Shown: positions 15,837 through 25,557, numbered from the stretch's first letter. The stretch is 64,000 nucleotides of DNA from Oerskovia flava (GCF_026163685.1 NZ_JAOXSR010000001.1:124001-188000); one strand, 5' to 3'. A program made the numbers and translations. The notes: generated by a model not told the origin, from the letters alone.

Positions 15837-16568
15837 GTGGACGAGGTCGTGCTCTCGCTCCCGTTCGCCGGCCGATGGCTGGCGAGGAACAGTCCGGCGC
15901 GGCGTGTCCCCAGCCACGGGTCCGACCTGTGGGGAGAGCGCTACGCCATCGACTTCGTCGGGGTCGACGGTGGTGACGACGACAGCATCGACGTGACCGA
16001 CCGCGCGGACCGGCGGACCGCCCGGCAGCGGGACTGGCGGACGTTCCTCGCCGCCGAGCCCGCGGAGCGGTTCTACGCCTATGGCCGCCCGATCCTCGCA
16101 CCCGCCGACGGCACGGTCGTCGCGGCGCACGACGGTGAGGTCGACCACGAGGGCCGCCGGTCCCAGCTCGCGCTGGTGCCCTACATGCTGGGTCAGGCGT
16201 CACGTGTCCGCGCGGGGGTGGGCACGGTCGCGGGCAACCACCTGGTGATGGCCCTGGGCGGGGGCCGAGGTCTGGTCGCCCTGGCGCACCTGCGGTCGGG
16301 CTCGATGCGGGTCGGCATCGGCGAGGAGGTCACCGCGGGACAGGTCCTCGCGGAGTGCGGCAGCTCCGGCAACTCGACCCAGCCGCACGTGCACGTCCAG
16401 GTCATGGACGACGCTGACTTCTCGGTCGCCCGCGGTGTGCCCATGACCTTCCGTCAGTTCCGGGAGCGGCCACGCCGCGCGCGGGAGTGGCACACCCGCG
16501 CGGCCGGGATCCCGGGCGAGGGCGCGCTCGTCGAGCCGCTGCCCTCCGCAGCGCGCGAGCACGCCTGA
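15837..16568 (+). CDS. M23 (LytM)-family metallopeptidase-like protein without signal peptide
   Basis: A 243-residue protein with the LytM fold. HGSDLWGERYAIDFVG supplies the first His and Asp of the zinc site and QPHVHVQV the H-x-H pair; between them are GRPILAPADGTVVAAHDG and the GNHLVMALG and GEEVTAGQVLAECGSSGNS segments typical of M23. M23 enzymes cut peptidoglycan cross-bridges, normally outside the cell, yet no signal peptide or transmembrane helix is visible here. GTG 15837 is the most likely start; upstream codons in frame do not look coding. It follows the small membrane protein, which could provide anchoring. It may alternatively be a cytosolic, non-peptidoglycan member. Confidence 0.75.
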   Translation: MDEVVLSLPFAGRWLARNSPARRVPSHGSDLWGERYAIDFVGVDGGDDDSIDVTDRADRRTARQRDWRTFLAAEPAERFYAYGRPILAPADGTVVAAHDGEVDHEGRRSQLALVPYMLGQASRVRAGVGTVAGNHLVMALGGGRGLVALAHLRSGSMRVGIGEEVTAGQVLAECGSSGNSTQPHVHVQVMDDADFSVARGVPMTFRQFRERPRRAREWHTRAAGIPGEGALVEPLPSAAREHA

Positions 16569-16635
16569 CCTGACCGGCTCCTCACGTCACCTCACGGCGG
16601 CACGGCTCCGCCCAGGGGACGGTGCCGGTGGGCCG

Positions 16636-17559
16636 TCATCCCTGCAGGAGCGGTCGCACCTCGCGGCCCAGGAACTCGACGAAGCCCTCCAGGTCGGGCT
16701 CGTCCGCGGTCGGCTGGATCGCGACCGCGGTCGCACCGCTCGCGACGAGACGCTGCACCGAGCGGGCGATCTCGTCGGCGTCGCCGGCGACCCCGATCCC
16801 GGCACCCGCCGACTTGCCCCACAGGGTCGCCTCGGCGTCGACGCGCGCCTGCGCACCGGGTCCGGTCGCCGCGATCTGGGTCGCGAGGACGTCCCGGACC
16901 ATCCCAGGTGGTGTCCAGCGGCCGTCGGGCTCGACGCCCAGCGCGGTCTCGCAGGCCCACCGGACCTCGTCGTCGGTGAGCGCCGTCGTCAGCAGCACCC
17001 CGTCACCGAGCCGCCCCGCCAGCTCCAGCGTCCTCGGGCCGGAGCCCCCCAGGTAGAGCGCGGGCCGGGGGTCCGGCGGCCAGTCGAGCTGGACGTCCTC
17101 GAGGTGCACGTAGCGTCCCGAGACGGTCACCTTCTCCCCGGTGAGCAGCCGGCGCAGCGCCTCGGTGTGCTCGGTGAGCAGCGTGAGCGGCGAGTCGACC
17201 CGCCCACCCACCTGACCCATCCATACCTGCACGCCGTGCCCGATCCCCGCGGAGAACCGGCCGGGGAACATCCGCGCGAGCGTCGCGATCTCCATCGCGG
17301 CGATCCCGACGTTGCGCAGGGGCACGGGCATGAGGCCGATCCCGACGTGGATCCGTTCCGTCCACGCGAGCGCCGCCGCGGCCGAGGCCACGCCGCTCTC
17401 CTTGAAGCAGTCCTCCCACACCCACAGCTCGTCCAGCCCCGCCGCCTCGGCCGTCGTCGCGAGCGACCTCAACCGCTCGGGCGGCCACGTGGGGGCGAAG
17501 ACCACCCCGAGGCGGGGGGTCGGCGGTGAGGCGAGGGGTTCAGACTGCGTCGTCGTCAT
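16636..17559 (-). CDS. LLM-class (luciferase-like, probably F420-dependent) oxidoreductase
   Basis: A 307-residue TIM-barrel protein of the luciferase-like monooxygenase family. Visible elements: LGVVFAPTWPPERLRSLATTAEAAGLDELWVWEDCF at the N-terminus (given here as a family pattern in two parts: LGVVFAPTWPP, then AAGLDELWVWED), RIHVGIGLMPVPLRN, MFPGRFSAGIGHGV, and ALYLGGSGPRTLELAGRLGDG near the phosphate-binding site. Members use F420H2 or reduced flavin. The overall pattern is nearer the F420-dependent branch, but the cofactor is not certain. ATG 17559 gives a Thr/Ser-rich start. It converges on the M23-like gene. Confidence 0.8.
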   Translation of the reverse strand: MTTTQSEPLASPPTPRLGVVFAPTWPPERLRSLATTAEAAGLDELWVWEDCFKESGVASAAAALAWTERIHVGIGLMPVPLRNVGIAAMEIATLARMFPGRFSAGIGHGVQVWMGQVGGRVDSPLTLLTEHTEALRRLLTGEKVTVSGRYVHLEDVQLDWPPDPRPALYLGGSGPRTLELAGRLGDGVLLTTALTDDEVRWACETALGVEPDGRWTPPGMVRDVLATQIAATGPGAQARVDAEATLWGKSAGAGIGVAGDADEIARSVQRLVASGATAVAIQPTADEPDLEGFVEFLGREVRPLLQG

Positions 17560-17620
17560 CCGCTCATCGTGCACGGAGCCTCCGACACCACGTTCGTCAC
17601 CACGTTTGTCACCGCGCACG

Positions 17621-18445
17621 TCACGGCGCGCCGGTACCGCGCAGGTAGACGAGCTGGGCGGTGACGCTCTGCCGCGCGGCGCCCCGCACCGAGGGGTCGA
17701 CGTCCCCGTAGACGTGCGCGACGACCAGGTCCACCGCGCCGGGCGCGCTCGCGTCCACCCCCTGCGCCACGAGCACCGCACGCACCTGGTCGAGGCGCTC
17801 GAGACGGTGCGCACGGTAGGCACGGACCTTCTCGCCGAGGTCCTCGACGGCCGGTCCGTGGCCGGGCAGCCCGACCACGGCGGGCCCCTCCGGCCGGGTG
17901 AGGGCCTCGAGCCGGTCCAGGCTCGCCAGGTAGTCGCGCAACGACCCGTCCGGCTCGGCGAGCACGGTCGTGCCCCGACCCAGGACCGTGTCGCCCGTGA
18001 GCACGCTCGCCGACGGGCCGTCGTCGGGCAGGACGAAGCAGACCGAGTCGGCCGTGTGACCGGGGGTGGCGAGCACCTCGATGCGCACGCCCGCCGCCTC
18101 GATCACCTCGCCGCCGGTCAGCGGCCGCCCGCCGTGGCAGTGCGCGGGGTCCGCGGCCCGGACCGGCGCACCCGTGCGGGCGTGCAGGCGGGCCGCGCCC
18201 CCGGTGTGGTCGGCGTGCCGGTGCGTGACGAGCACGAGCTCGACCCGCGCACCGGAGGCCAGGCGCTCGAGGTGCACGACGTCGTCGGGCCCGGGGTCCA
18301 CGACCACGCGCCCGGCGTTCCCCGGCGCGGCCACGAGGTAGGAGCGTGTGCCGTCGAGGGTCATGGGCCCCGGGTTGTCCGCGCGCACGACGGTAACGAG
18401 CCGGGTCACGGGCGTCGGGGCGGGACCGGTCGGCGGCGTCCGCAT
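17621..18445 (-). CDS. Metallo-beta-lactamase-fold hydrolase
   Basis: A 274-residue protein with the two-metal MBL motif THRHADHTGG (H-x-H-x-D-H), a further histidine in VLATPGHTADSVCF, the bridging aspartate in VLTGDTVLGRG and a late histidine in VVGLPGHGPAV. A C-terminal helical segment with RLERLDQVRAVL resembles the LACTB2-type hydrolases, which act on RNA or thioesters. The substrate is not known. ATG 18445 is the first good start upstream of TRLVTVVRADNPGPMTLDG. It lies between the LLM oxidoreductase and a conserved hypothetical on the same strand. Confidence 0.82.
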   Translation of the reverse strand: MRTPPTGPAPTPVTRLVTVVRADNPGPMTLDGTRSYLVAAPGNAGRVVVDPGPDDVVHLERLASGARVELVLVTHRHADHTGGAARLHARTGAPVRAADPAHCHGGRPLTGGEVIEAAGVRIEVLATPGHTADSVCFVLPDDGPSASVLTGDTVLGRGTTVLAEPDGSLRDYLASLDRLEALTRPEGPAVVGLPGHGPAVEDLGEKVRAYRAHRLERLDQVRAVLVAQGVDASAPGAVDLVVAHVYGDVDPSVRGAARQSVTAQLVYLRGTGAP

Positions 18446-18471
18446 GGGTCTCCGGCGTGCAGCCGGGCCGC

Positions 18472-18972
18472 TCAGGCCCCGTGCCGCAGGACCGCCGGCC
18501 GTCCGGCCTCGTCCCACTGCGCGAAGCGGGCGTCGATGAGGGGCGCGACCTGGTCGTAGCTGTCCCACGTGTCCGGCACGCGGTAGACGTCGGTGGCCAC
18601 GCCGTCCTCCGGGCTCAGCGCGTCGACGTAGTCCTCGAGGTACAGCCCGCCGGCATCGTCGTCGCTCTCCGGGTCACCGTCCGTGTCACCGTCCCCGCCG
18701 GCGTAGTACGCCGCGGCGAACGCGTTGCCGACGTCGGTGAGCGCGTCGTCGGTCAGCGCGCCGTCCAGGGCGAGCACGAGCCGGGCGCCCGTGGTGGCGC
18801 GTTCGCGCAGGGCTGCGACGTCGTCGGCCAGCTCGTCGAGCAGCCGGTCGGACGCATGACCCGACAACACTGCCCACGCGAGGAACAGCCCGATGTGGGT
18901 GGCCGCGGCCTCCGGGGGCAGGTCGGCCGGGAAGTCGTCCTCGGTGTGCCAGGCCACGTCGTCGTACGTCAT
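18472..18972 (-). CDS. Conserved hypothetical protein (DUF7832-like)
   Basis: A 166-residue acidic soluble protein. Its start MTYDDVAWHTEDDFPADLPPE followed by ATHIGLFLAWAVL, and the ending VPDTWDSYDQVAPLIDARFAQW, match a family of uncharacterised bacterial proteins that I associate with DUF7832; the number is from memory. A low-complexity Asp/Gly stretch (GDGDTDGDPESDDD) sits at about residues 95-108 and may be a loop. There is no catalytic motif. The fold pattern resembles small immunity or modifier proteins, but no toxin is nearby. ATG 18972 is the natural start. It is followed closely by the MBL-fold gene on the same strand. Confidence 0.65.
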   Translation of the reverse strand: MTYDDVAWHTEDDFPADLPPEAAATHIGLFLAWAVLSGHASDRLLDELADDVAALRERATTGARLVLALDGALTDDALTDVGNAFAAAYYAGGDGDTDGDPESDDDAGGLYLEDYVDALSPEDGVATDVYRVPDTWDSYDQVAPLIDARFAQWDEAGRPAVLRHGA

Positions 18973-18982
18973 GCCCGTGACG

Positions 18983-20041
18983 CTACCCGAGTGCGGCGGC
19001 GAGCAGCTCGAGCGTCTGGGTGCGTCCCGGCGTGGCGTCGAGGGGCTCGTCCTCGCGCGAGCCCGCGACGGGGACGACCATGACCTCCTCGACCCCGTGC
19101 CGCTGGGCGAGCCGGCGCAGCTCCGCCGCGGCCTCGTCGGGGTCGCCGATGATCCAGGCCGACGCGGTGTCCGCGATCATCTCGGCGGTGAGCGAGTCGA
19201 CCTCGCCCGCCTGTGCCGCCTCGACGGACTCGAGCGCGCCCAGGGGGCGGCCGGTGCGCAGGCGCGTCATGAGGCGCAGCTGCGGCAGGGCGCGCGCGTA
19301 CGCCTCCTCGGCGGTCCGGGCGACCGACACGTTCGCGGTGAGGAACGTGCGGGGCTCCGGGTGCGCCTCGCTCGGGTTGTAGCCGTCGCGGTAGAGCGCG
19401 AGCACCTGCTCGATCCCGGCGCCGGAGAAGTGGTTCGCGAACACGTACGGCAGGCCGAGCTCGGCCGCGAGCCGCGCCGAGTAGTCGCTCGAACCGAGCA
19501 GCCACACCGTGGGGGAGCCGTCCGCGGCGGGGGTGGCGCGCACGTCGTAGACCTGCCCGCTGGTCAGGCGCAGCTGCGCGCCGTCGGGGCTCATGAGCGC
19601 CATGATGTCGGTGACGTGCTGCGGGAACCGGTCGACGTCCGCCGTCGGGCCGGTCGCGCGCAGGAGCTGCGTGACCACCGGGTCGCTGCCGGGGGCGCGC
19701 CCGAGGCCCAGGTCCACGCGGCCCGGGGCGATGGCCTCGAGGGCGGCGAACTGCTCGGCGACGACGAGCGGCGCGTGGTTGGGCAGCATGACCCCGCCCG
19801 AGCCCACCCGGATCCGCTCGGTCGTCGCGAGGGCGGCGGCGATCATCACCGGGGGAGTCGACGCGGCGACCGCCGGCATGTTGTGGTGCTCGGCGAACCA
19901 GTAGCGGGTGTACCCGAGGCGGTCGGCGAGGCGCACGAGGTCGAGCGAGGCGGTCAGCGCCTGCGCGCTGGTCTGCCCGGCACGCACCGGGACGAGGTCG
20001 AGGACGGACAGGCGAGGACCGGGGGCAGGCGTGGTGTTCAT
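18983..20041 (-). CDS. LLM-class flavin-dependent oxidoreductase
   Basis: A 352-residue luciferase-like protein of the MsnO8/YhbW-like group: LSVLDLVPVRAGQT at the start, LGYTRYWFAEHHNMPAVA (the EHH signature), RIRVGSGGVMLPNHAPLVVAEQF, and GRVDLGLGRAPGSD. The C-terminal part has WIIGDPDEAAAELRRLAQRHG. Such enzymes oxidise small organic molecules with reduced flavin supplied by a separate reductase; the substrate is unknown. ATG 20041 is chosen over an in-frame start 33 bases upstream that adds an Arg-rich tail. The hypothetical gene follows 10 bases after its stop. Confidence 0.82.
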   Translation of the reverse strand: MNTTPAPGPRLSVLDLVPVRAGQTSAQALTASLDLVRLADRLGYTRYWFAEHHNMPAVAASTPPVMIAAALATTERIRVGSGGVMLPNHAPLVVAEQFAALEAIAPGRVDLGLGRAPGSDPVVTQLLRATGPTADVDRFPQHVTDIMALMSPDGAQLRLTSGQVYDVRATPAADGSPTVWLLGSSDYSARLAAELGLPYVFANHFSGAGIEQVLALYRDGYNPSEAHPEPRTFLTANVSVARTAEEAYARALPQLRLMTRLRTGRPLGALESVEAAQAGEVDSLTAEMIADTASAWIIGDPDEAAAELRRLAQRHGVEEVMVVPVAGSREDEPLDATPGRTQTLELLAAALG

Positions 20042-20083
20042 CGCCTGGGTCAACGGTCTGCCGCGCCGCCGCATTCCGGCGCA

Positions 20084-22102
20084 TCAGCGCAGCGGTTCGC
20101 GCAGCCCGCTCGCGCGGCGCACCGGGTGCCCGACGGCGGCCCGCACCGCGGCCTCGCTGCCCACCACCCGCACCGCGTCCTGGGCGCGCGTGACCGCCGT
20201 GTACAGCAGCTCGCGCGTGAGGAGCGGCGACGTCGCGGGCGGGAGCAGGAGCGTGACCCGGCGGAACTGGCTGCCCTGGGCACGGTGCACCGTCATCGCG
20301 TGCACCGACTCGACGGGCGGCAGGCGGTGCGTGCGGACCCGCACGGGCGCGTCCGGGTCGCCGAAGACCGCGACCACACCGTCGCCCTCGGCGACGAGGA
20401 CCCCCGTGTCGCCGTTGTAGAGCCCGACGTCCGGGGCGTTGGTCGTGACGAGCAGCGGCCGGCCCGCGACCCACGGGGTGTCCGTCGCGGGGCGGTCCGT
20501 GACCTCCTCGACCCAGGCCTCGACCTGGGCGGCCCAGCGGTTGCGACCTGCGGGGCCGCGGCGGTGCGCGACCATCACCCGGTGCTGGGCGAGCGCCGCG
20601 AGCGCTCCGGGGGCGTCGCCCGCCCGGGCGGCGGCGACCAGGAGACCGCCGGCCGCGACGGCGTCGCCGCGGACTGCGGCGAGCGCGGGCTCGTCGGGCT
20701 CGCCGTCGGGAGTCTCGAAGAACTCCACGGAGGTGTGCTGCGCCCGCAGCAGGTCGAGGACCGTGTCGGCCTCCCCGCGCCGGATCGCCTCGGCCAGCGG
20801 CAGGATCGCCGAGTCGCTGTCCTGGCGGTGGACCGTCCGCAGGCGCACGACGCCGTTGCCCAGCGCCGACCGGTCGTCGACCTCGCCCTCGGACGGCTCG
20901 GGGGCGTCCGCGAGGGCGCCCGCCGCCACGGTACGGATCGTCGTGGACGTCGGCGCGGCCACGACCCGGGGACGGTTCACCAGGTCGCCCAGCACGGCGC
21001 CCGCCTCGACGGACGCGAGCTGGTCCGGGTCGCCGACGAGGACGAGCCGGGCGTCGGGGCGCAGCGCTTCGAGCAGCCGCGCCATGAGCGGCAGCGCGAC
21101 CATCGAGGTCTCGTCGACCACGACGACGTCGTGCGGCAGGTGGTGGTGCGCGTCGTGCCGGAACCTCGTCGTGCTGCCCGGGCGGTACCCGAGCAACCGG
21201 TGCAGCGTCGAGGCGACGGGAGCCCCGACGCGCTCGCGGTCGGCGGGGTCGTCGAAGCGGGCCACGACGTCGCGCACCGCCTCCTGCAGCCGCGCCGCGG
21301 CCTTGCCCGTCGGCGCGGCGAGCGCGACCCGCAGGCCGTGCGCGTCGCCGGCCCTGTCTCCGGGACCCCCGGCGGGACCGATGACCGGGCCGGCCGCGTC
21401 GTGCAGGACGGCGAGCAGGCGGGCGACCGTCGTCGTCTTGCCCGTGCCGGGCCCACCCGTGAGCACCGTGAGGCGCCGGTGCGCGGCGTGCGCGGCGGCG
21501 AGGCACTGCCGGGAGTCCCGCTCCGAGGGGAAGACGCGGGCGAGGGCGGTGGCCAGGCGGTCGTCGTCGACGGGCAGGTCCGGCGCCGCGAGCCGGCCGT
21601 CGACGTCGTGGCGGACCGCGAGCTCGTCCCGCCAGTAGCGGTCCAGGTAGAGCATGCCGTCGACCCAGCGGGCGGGCCGGTCGGCCGGACCGTCCACCCC
21701 GTCCGCGACGAGCGGGCTCCGGGCGACCATCTCGGTCCACGGTGCCGTCTCGGGCCACGGCAGGTCTTCGGCGGTGCGCACGGCCTCCTCGTCCTCGGGC
21801 AGCCGCAGGGAGCCGAGGTCGTCCAGCCGTACGCAGACCGACCCGCTGCGCAGCGCGCGCACCGCGAGCGCGACGGCGAGCAGCACCTGGTCCTCGTGCT
21901 CGCCCGTGAGCCGCCCGAGGCGCAGCGCGACCCGCAGGTCGGTCGCGGACAGCACACCTGCGGTGTTGAACTGCCCGAGCCAGGCGGGGACACCGACCGC
22001 GAGCCGCGGGTCGCCCTCGTCCGGCGCGGCAACCGGCAAGGACGCGGGTGCGGCCGCGGGTGCGGCCGGTCCGGTGGGGACGGGCGTGCCGGTGGGGATC
22101 AT
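20084..22102 (-). CDS. recD: Exodeoxyribonuclease V subunit alpha, RecD helicase
   Basis: A 672-residue SF1B 5'-3' helicase subunit of RecBCD. The Walker A loop GGPGTGKTTT is near residue 220, followed by APTGKAAARLQEAV (motif Ia), STLHRLLGY, VVVVDETSMVALPLMARLL (Walker B, motif II), LVLVGDPDQLASVEAGAVLGD (motif III; shown in part), RTVHRQ, and SVHAMTVHRAQGSQF plus ELLYTAVTRAQ at the C-terminus (motifs V-VI). An N-terminal accessory domain of about 200 residues precedes it. ATG 22102 overlaps the recB stop as ATGA, so it is translated with recB. It is the last gene of the recC-recB-recD operon. Confidence 0.93.
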   Translation of the reverse strand: MIPTGTPVPTGPAAPAAAPASLPVAAPDEGDPRLAVGVPAWLGQFNTAGVLSATDLRVALRLGRLTGEHEDQVLLAVALAVRALRSGSVCVRLDDLGSLRLPEDEEAVRTAEDLPWPETAPWTEMVARSPLVADGVDGPADRPARWVDGMLYLDRYWRDELAVRHDVDGRLAAPDLPVDDDRLATALARVFPSERDSRQCLAAAHAAHRRLTVLTGGPGTGKTTTVARLLAVLHDAAGPVIGPAGGPGDRAGDAHGLRVALAAPTGKAAARLQEAVRDVVARFDDPADRERVGAPVASTLHRLLGYRPGSTTRFRHDAHHHLPHDVVVVDETSMVALPLMARLLEALRPDARLVLVGDPDQLASVEAGAVLGDLVNRPRVVAAPTSTTIRTVAAGALADAPEPSEGEVDDRSALGNGVVRLRTVHRQDSDSAILPLAEAIRRGEADTVLDLLRAQHTSVEFFETPDGEPDEPALAAVRGDAVAAGGLLVAAARAGDAPGALAALAQHRVMVAHRRGPAGRNRWAAQVEAWVEEVTDRPATDTPWVAGRPLLVTTNAPDVGLYNGDTGVLVAEGDGVVAVFGDPDAPVRVRTHRLPPVESVHAMTVHRAQGSQFRRVTLLLPPATSPLLTRELLYTAVTRAQDAVRVVGSEAAVRAAVGHPVRRASGLREPLR

Positions 22103-25100
22103 GGACGGCCTCCGTCGAGCAGGGCGGACACGGCGGCGACGAGCCCGGGCGGAGGCGTCCACGCGACGACACCGTACGGGGCGCCGTCGGGCCCGACGGG
22201 TGTGCTCGGGCCGGCCATGCCACGCACGAACAGGTACGCGCCGCCCGCGAGGTCGCGGTCGGGGTCGTGGTCGGGCAGGCGCCACCGCAGGAACCGGTGC
22301 AGCGCCACCAGGTAGAGCACGAGCTGCAACGGGTAGTGGGAGGCGAGCATCGCGTCCCGGGTCGCCTCGGGGTGGTAGTGCCCGACGGTCAGCGGCACCC
22401 CGGGCGGGCCGACGCGGTTCGTCTTGTAGTCGACGACGAGGTAGCGGCGCCGCCCGTCCTCACCCGGCACCCGCAGCACGGCGTCGATCGACCCGGTGAG
22501 GTACCCGCGCAGCGGGACGCCACCAGCGGGCGACCCGTCGGCCGACTCGTCGGCGAGGGCCGCCAGCAGGTCGGGGTACCGGACGAACGGGTCGTCGGCG
22601 GCGAGGTGGTCGCGCAGCACGTCCGCGAGGTCGCGCAGGGTCGACGGGCGGACGGCCGTCGCGTCGCCGCCCGCGAGCGGCAGCTCGAAGTCCAGCTCGG
22701 GGAGGCGGTCCCGGGGGTGTACCTCGGCGAGCGCGAGCCCTCCCGCGACCGGTCCGAGCGGGGTGCGGAGCGCGAGGCCGAGCGCCTCGGCGAGGGCGAC
22801 GGGCTCGACGCCGGGGACCCGCACCGTCGCCGCCCGGGCGCAGCGGGTCGTGAGCTCTGCGTCGAGGTCGTCCGCGGCCGTGTCGACGTACTCGAGGATC
22901 TCGTGCACGAGCGTGCCGAACGCCGCGCCGCCCGGCTGCCCCTCGAACGGGGACGGCAGGTCCGTCCCGGGTGTGACGACGTCGTCGGCGCCGCCTGCGA
23001 GGTCCCCGACGGCGGGCGCGTCCTCCGCGCTGCTTTCCTCCGGCTCGTCCTGGACGCCCGGGTCCTCCGGCTCGGACTCGATCCCGCCGACCGGTCCGTG
23101 GTGCGCGGCCGCGGTGAGCGCGGAGTACGACGCGCGCCGCCACTCCCGGTCCGGAAGGTGACCGCCGGTCGCGACCTCGAGCCGGGTCTGCGGCCGCTCG
23201 CCGGGGGACCAGCGCTCGCCCCTCGGCCGGGAGGTGACCTGCTCGACCTCGACGGTCCCGCCCGAGCGTGCGGCGACGGCCTCGAGAGCGGCGTGCACGG
23301 CGTCGTCACGCATCGCGTCGGGGCGCGCGGAGCGGCCCGGCTCGCCGCCGAGCAGACGGTCCGCGAGCAGCAGCCGCGTCAACGGCCCGGACGCGGTGTT
23401 GCGCTTGGTCGGCGTCCAGTGCACCACCACCTGGTGCCGGGCCCGCGTGAGCGCGACGTACAGCAGGCGCAGGTCCTCGCCCAGCTCCTCGTCGCGCGAC
23501 CGCAACCGTGCGTCGACGAACCCGGGGGACCCGACACCCCCGACGTGCAGCACCCGCTGCCCGTGGTCGTCGTGGAAGGTGAAGAGCTCCTGGTCGTCGG
23601 GCTCGTAGCGGTCCCAGCCGAACGGCACGTACACGACCCCGAACTCCAGGCCCTTCGCGCCGTGCACGGTGACCACCTGCACGGCGGCGGCGTCGGTCTC
23701 GAGGCGACGGGTCCGCTCGTCGCTGAACACCGTCCCGACCTCCGCGATGCGCGCCCGCAGCCACGCGGTGAGCGCCGCCGTGCCCAGCGACTCCGTGCTG
23801 GCGGCCTCGTGCAGCGACTGGGTGACGTGCCGCAGGTCCGTGAGGTACCGCTCGCCGTCGGCCCGGGCCATGACCCGAGCGGTCGCGCCGCGGCGCGCCG
23901 CGACCTCCGCGACGGCCGCCACGCCCCGGTCGGCGAGCAGCCGCGCCCAGGCACGCACCGTGTCGCTCAGCTCGTCGTGGTCCGCGTCGGTGGCCGTCGC
24001 CAGACGCTGGGCGTCCCAGCCGACGAACGGCGTGAGGGCGAGCGCCGTCGCCCGGCGGTGCAGGCCGGGCTGCTCCAGCGCGGCGAGGAGCGTGAGCCAG
24101 TCCTGCGCCGCCGCGGAGCCGAACACGCTCGACGGCCCCGACACGACCGCCGGCACGCCGAGCGCCACGAGCGCGGTCCGGACGGCCTCGGCCTGCGCGT
24201 TCGTCCGGGCCAGCACCGCGACGTCGCGCGGCTCGAGCCCGCGCCACACGTCGCCGTCCCGCATGCGGTCGACACCGAGCCGGCGCGAGATGTCGGCGGC
24301 GGTGTCCGCCGCGAGGAGCGTCCGCGCGTCGGGCGCCGACGGCGCGGACGACCCGGAGAGGCGGAAGGCGCGGCGCGTGACCTGCCGCAGCCGCACGGGT
24401 GCCCCGCCCGCCAGCCGGGCCTCAGGGTGTGCCGGCTCGACCGGCCGCACGACGATGCGCGGGTCGCCGAGCGCAGTCTCGCCCAGCAGCGCGTGCAGCC
24501 CGGTGAGCAACGGTCCGTCGCTGCGCCAGCTCGTGCTGAGGGTCGCGACGTCCAGCGCGTCGTCCACGGCCCGCAGGTACGTCACGACGTCCGCCCCGCG
24601 GAACGCGTAGATCGCCTGCTTGGGGTCCCCGATGAGGACGAGCGTGCGGTGCCCGTGGAACGCGGTGCGCAGGATCTCCCACTGGTCCGGGTCGGTGTCC
24701 TGGAACTCGTCCACCATGACGACCCGGAACCGGCTGCGCACCCGTTCGGCAGCGGTCGCCCCGTGCACCGGGTCCGTCAGCGCCCGGCGCAGCAGGACGA
24801 GCAGGTCGTCGTAGTCGAGCAGGTGCATCGCCCGCTTGCGGGCCTCGACCTCGCGACGGGCCGCCCCGGCGACCTCGCGGCGGACGGCACCCACGGAACC
24901 CACCGGGGCGTCGTCGGGCGCGAGCACCGCGTCGTGGTTGCTCACCGCGGCACGCGCGACGTCACGCACACCCTGCGGGGCGAGCGGCGGCTCGCCCTGG
25001 TCCGCGAACAACCGCACGTACAGGTCGTCCGAGACCTCCTCGACGAGGTCGGCGACGTCCGGCAGGAAGCTCGTGGTGAGGTCCACGTCGGCGGCGGTCC

Positions 25101-25557
25101 CGAGCGCGGTGAGCATCTGCTGGCAGAAGCCGTGCGTGGTCGTGATGGCCGCCGCGTCGAGCTGGGACAGCGCGACCCGCAACCGGTCGCGGCGCCGCCC
25201 GAGCTCCTCGTCGTCCGTCGCCGCGAGGAACGCCACGAGCGGGTCCGGGTCGTCGGCCGCGTCCGGTGCGCGCAGCGCGCGCTCGGCGGCGACCAGGCGC
25301 TCGCGGACGCGGTCGCGCAGCTCGGACGTCGCCGCGCGGCCGAACGTCACGAGCATGATCTCCGGCAGCGCCGCGATGCCTTCGGCGACGTAGCGGGTCG
25401 TCAGCGTGGCGATGGTGTGCGTCTTGCCGGTGCCGGCGCTCGCCTCGAGCACCACCGTCCCGGTGGGCAGCTCGCCGTGCGGGTCGAAGCGCCGGGGCGG
25501 GGCACCCGACGCGGAGGTGCCGGGACGGGCCGGGGTCGCCGGGGCGGGGCCGCTCAT
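22099..25557 (-). CDS. recB: Exodeoxyribonuclease V subunit beta, RecB helicase-nuclease
   Basis: An 1152-residue UvrD-type 3'-5' helicase with a C-terminal nuclease. Walker A is EASAGTGKT at residues 38-46; motif II is VMVDEFQDTDPDQWEIL; motif III is VLIGDPKQAIYAFRGAD; motifs V and VI are VVTVHGAKGLEF and LLYVALTRARHQ. The RecB-family nuclease domain is shown by YLVVDYKTNRVG, with the catalytic D-x-K. With RecC and RecD it resects double-strand breaks and loads RecA. ATG 25557 overlaps the recC stop as ATGA, and its own stop overlaps the recD start in the same way. Confidence 0.94.
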   Translation of the reverse strand: MSGPAPATPARPGTSASGAPPRRFDPHGELPTGTVVLEASAGTGKTHTIATLTTRYVAEGIAALPEIMLVTFGRAATSELRDRVRERLVAAERALRAPDAADDPDPLVAFLAATDDEELGRRRDRLRVALSQLDAAAITTTHGFCQQMLTALGTAADVDLTTSFLPDVADLVEEVSDDLYVRLFADQGEPPLAPQGVRDVARAAVSNHDAVLAPDDAPVGSVGAVRREVAGAARREVEARKRAMHLLDYDDLLVLLRRALTDPVHGATAAERVRSRFRVVMVDEFQDTDPDQWEILRTAFHGHRTLVLIGDPKQAIYAFRGADVVTYLRAVDDALDVATLSTSWRSDGPLLTGLHALLGETALGDPRIVVRPVEPAHPEARLAGGAPVRLRQVTRRAFRLSGSSAPSAPDARTLLAADTAADISRRLGVDRMRDGDVWRGLEPRDVAVLARTNAQAEAVRTALVALGVPAVVSGPSSVFGSAAAQDWLTLLAALEQPGLHRRATALALTPFVGWDAQRLATATDADHDELSDTVRAWARLLADRGVAAVAEVAARRGATARVMARADGERYLTDLRHVTQSLHEAASTESLGTAALTAWLRARIAEVGTVFSDERTRRLETDAAAVQVVTVHGAKGLEFGVVYVPFGWDRYEPDDQELFTFHDDHGQRVLHVGGVGSPGFVDARLRSRDEELGEDLRLLYVALTRARHQVVVHWTPTKRNTASGPLTRLLLADRLLGGEPGRSARPDAMRDDAVHAALEAVAARSGGTVEVEQVTSRPRGERWSPGERPQTRLEVATGGHLPDREWRRASYSALTAAAHHGPVGGIESEPEDPGVQDEPEESSAEDAPAVGDLAGGADDVVTPGTDLPSPFEGQPGGAAFGTLVHEILEYVDTAADDLDAELTTRCARAATVRVPGVEPVALAEALGLALRTPLGPVAGGLALAEVHPRDRLPELDFELPLAGGDATAVRPSTLRDLADVLRDHLAADDPFVRYPDLLAALADESADGSPAGGVPLRGYLTGSIDAVLRVPGEDGRRRYLVVDYKTNRVGPPGVPLTVGHYHPEATRDAMLASHYPLQLVLYLVALHRFLRWRLPDHDPDRDLAGGAYLFVRGMAGPSTPVGPDGAPYGVVAWTPPPGLVAAVSALLDGGRP

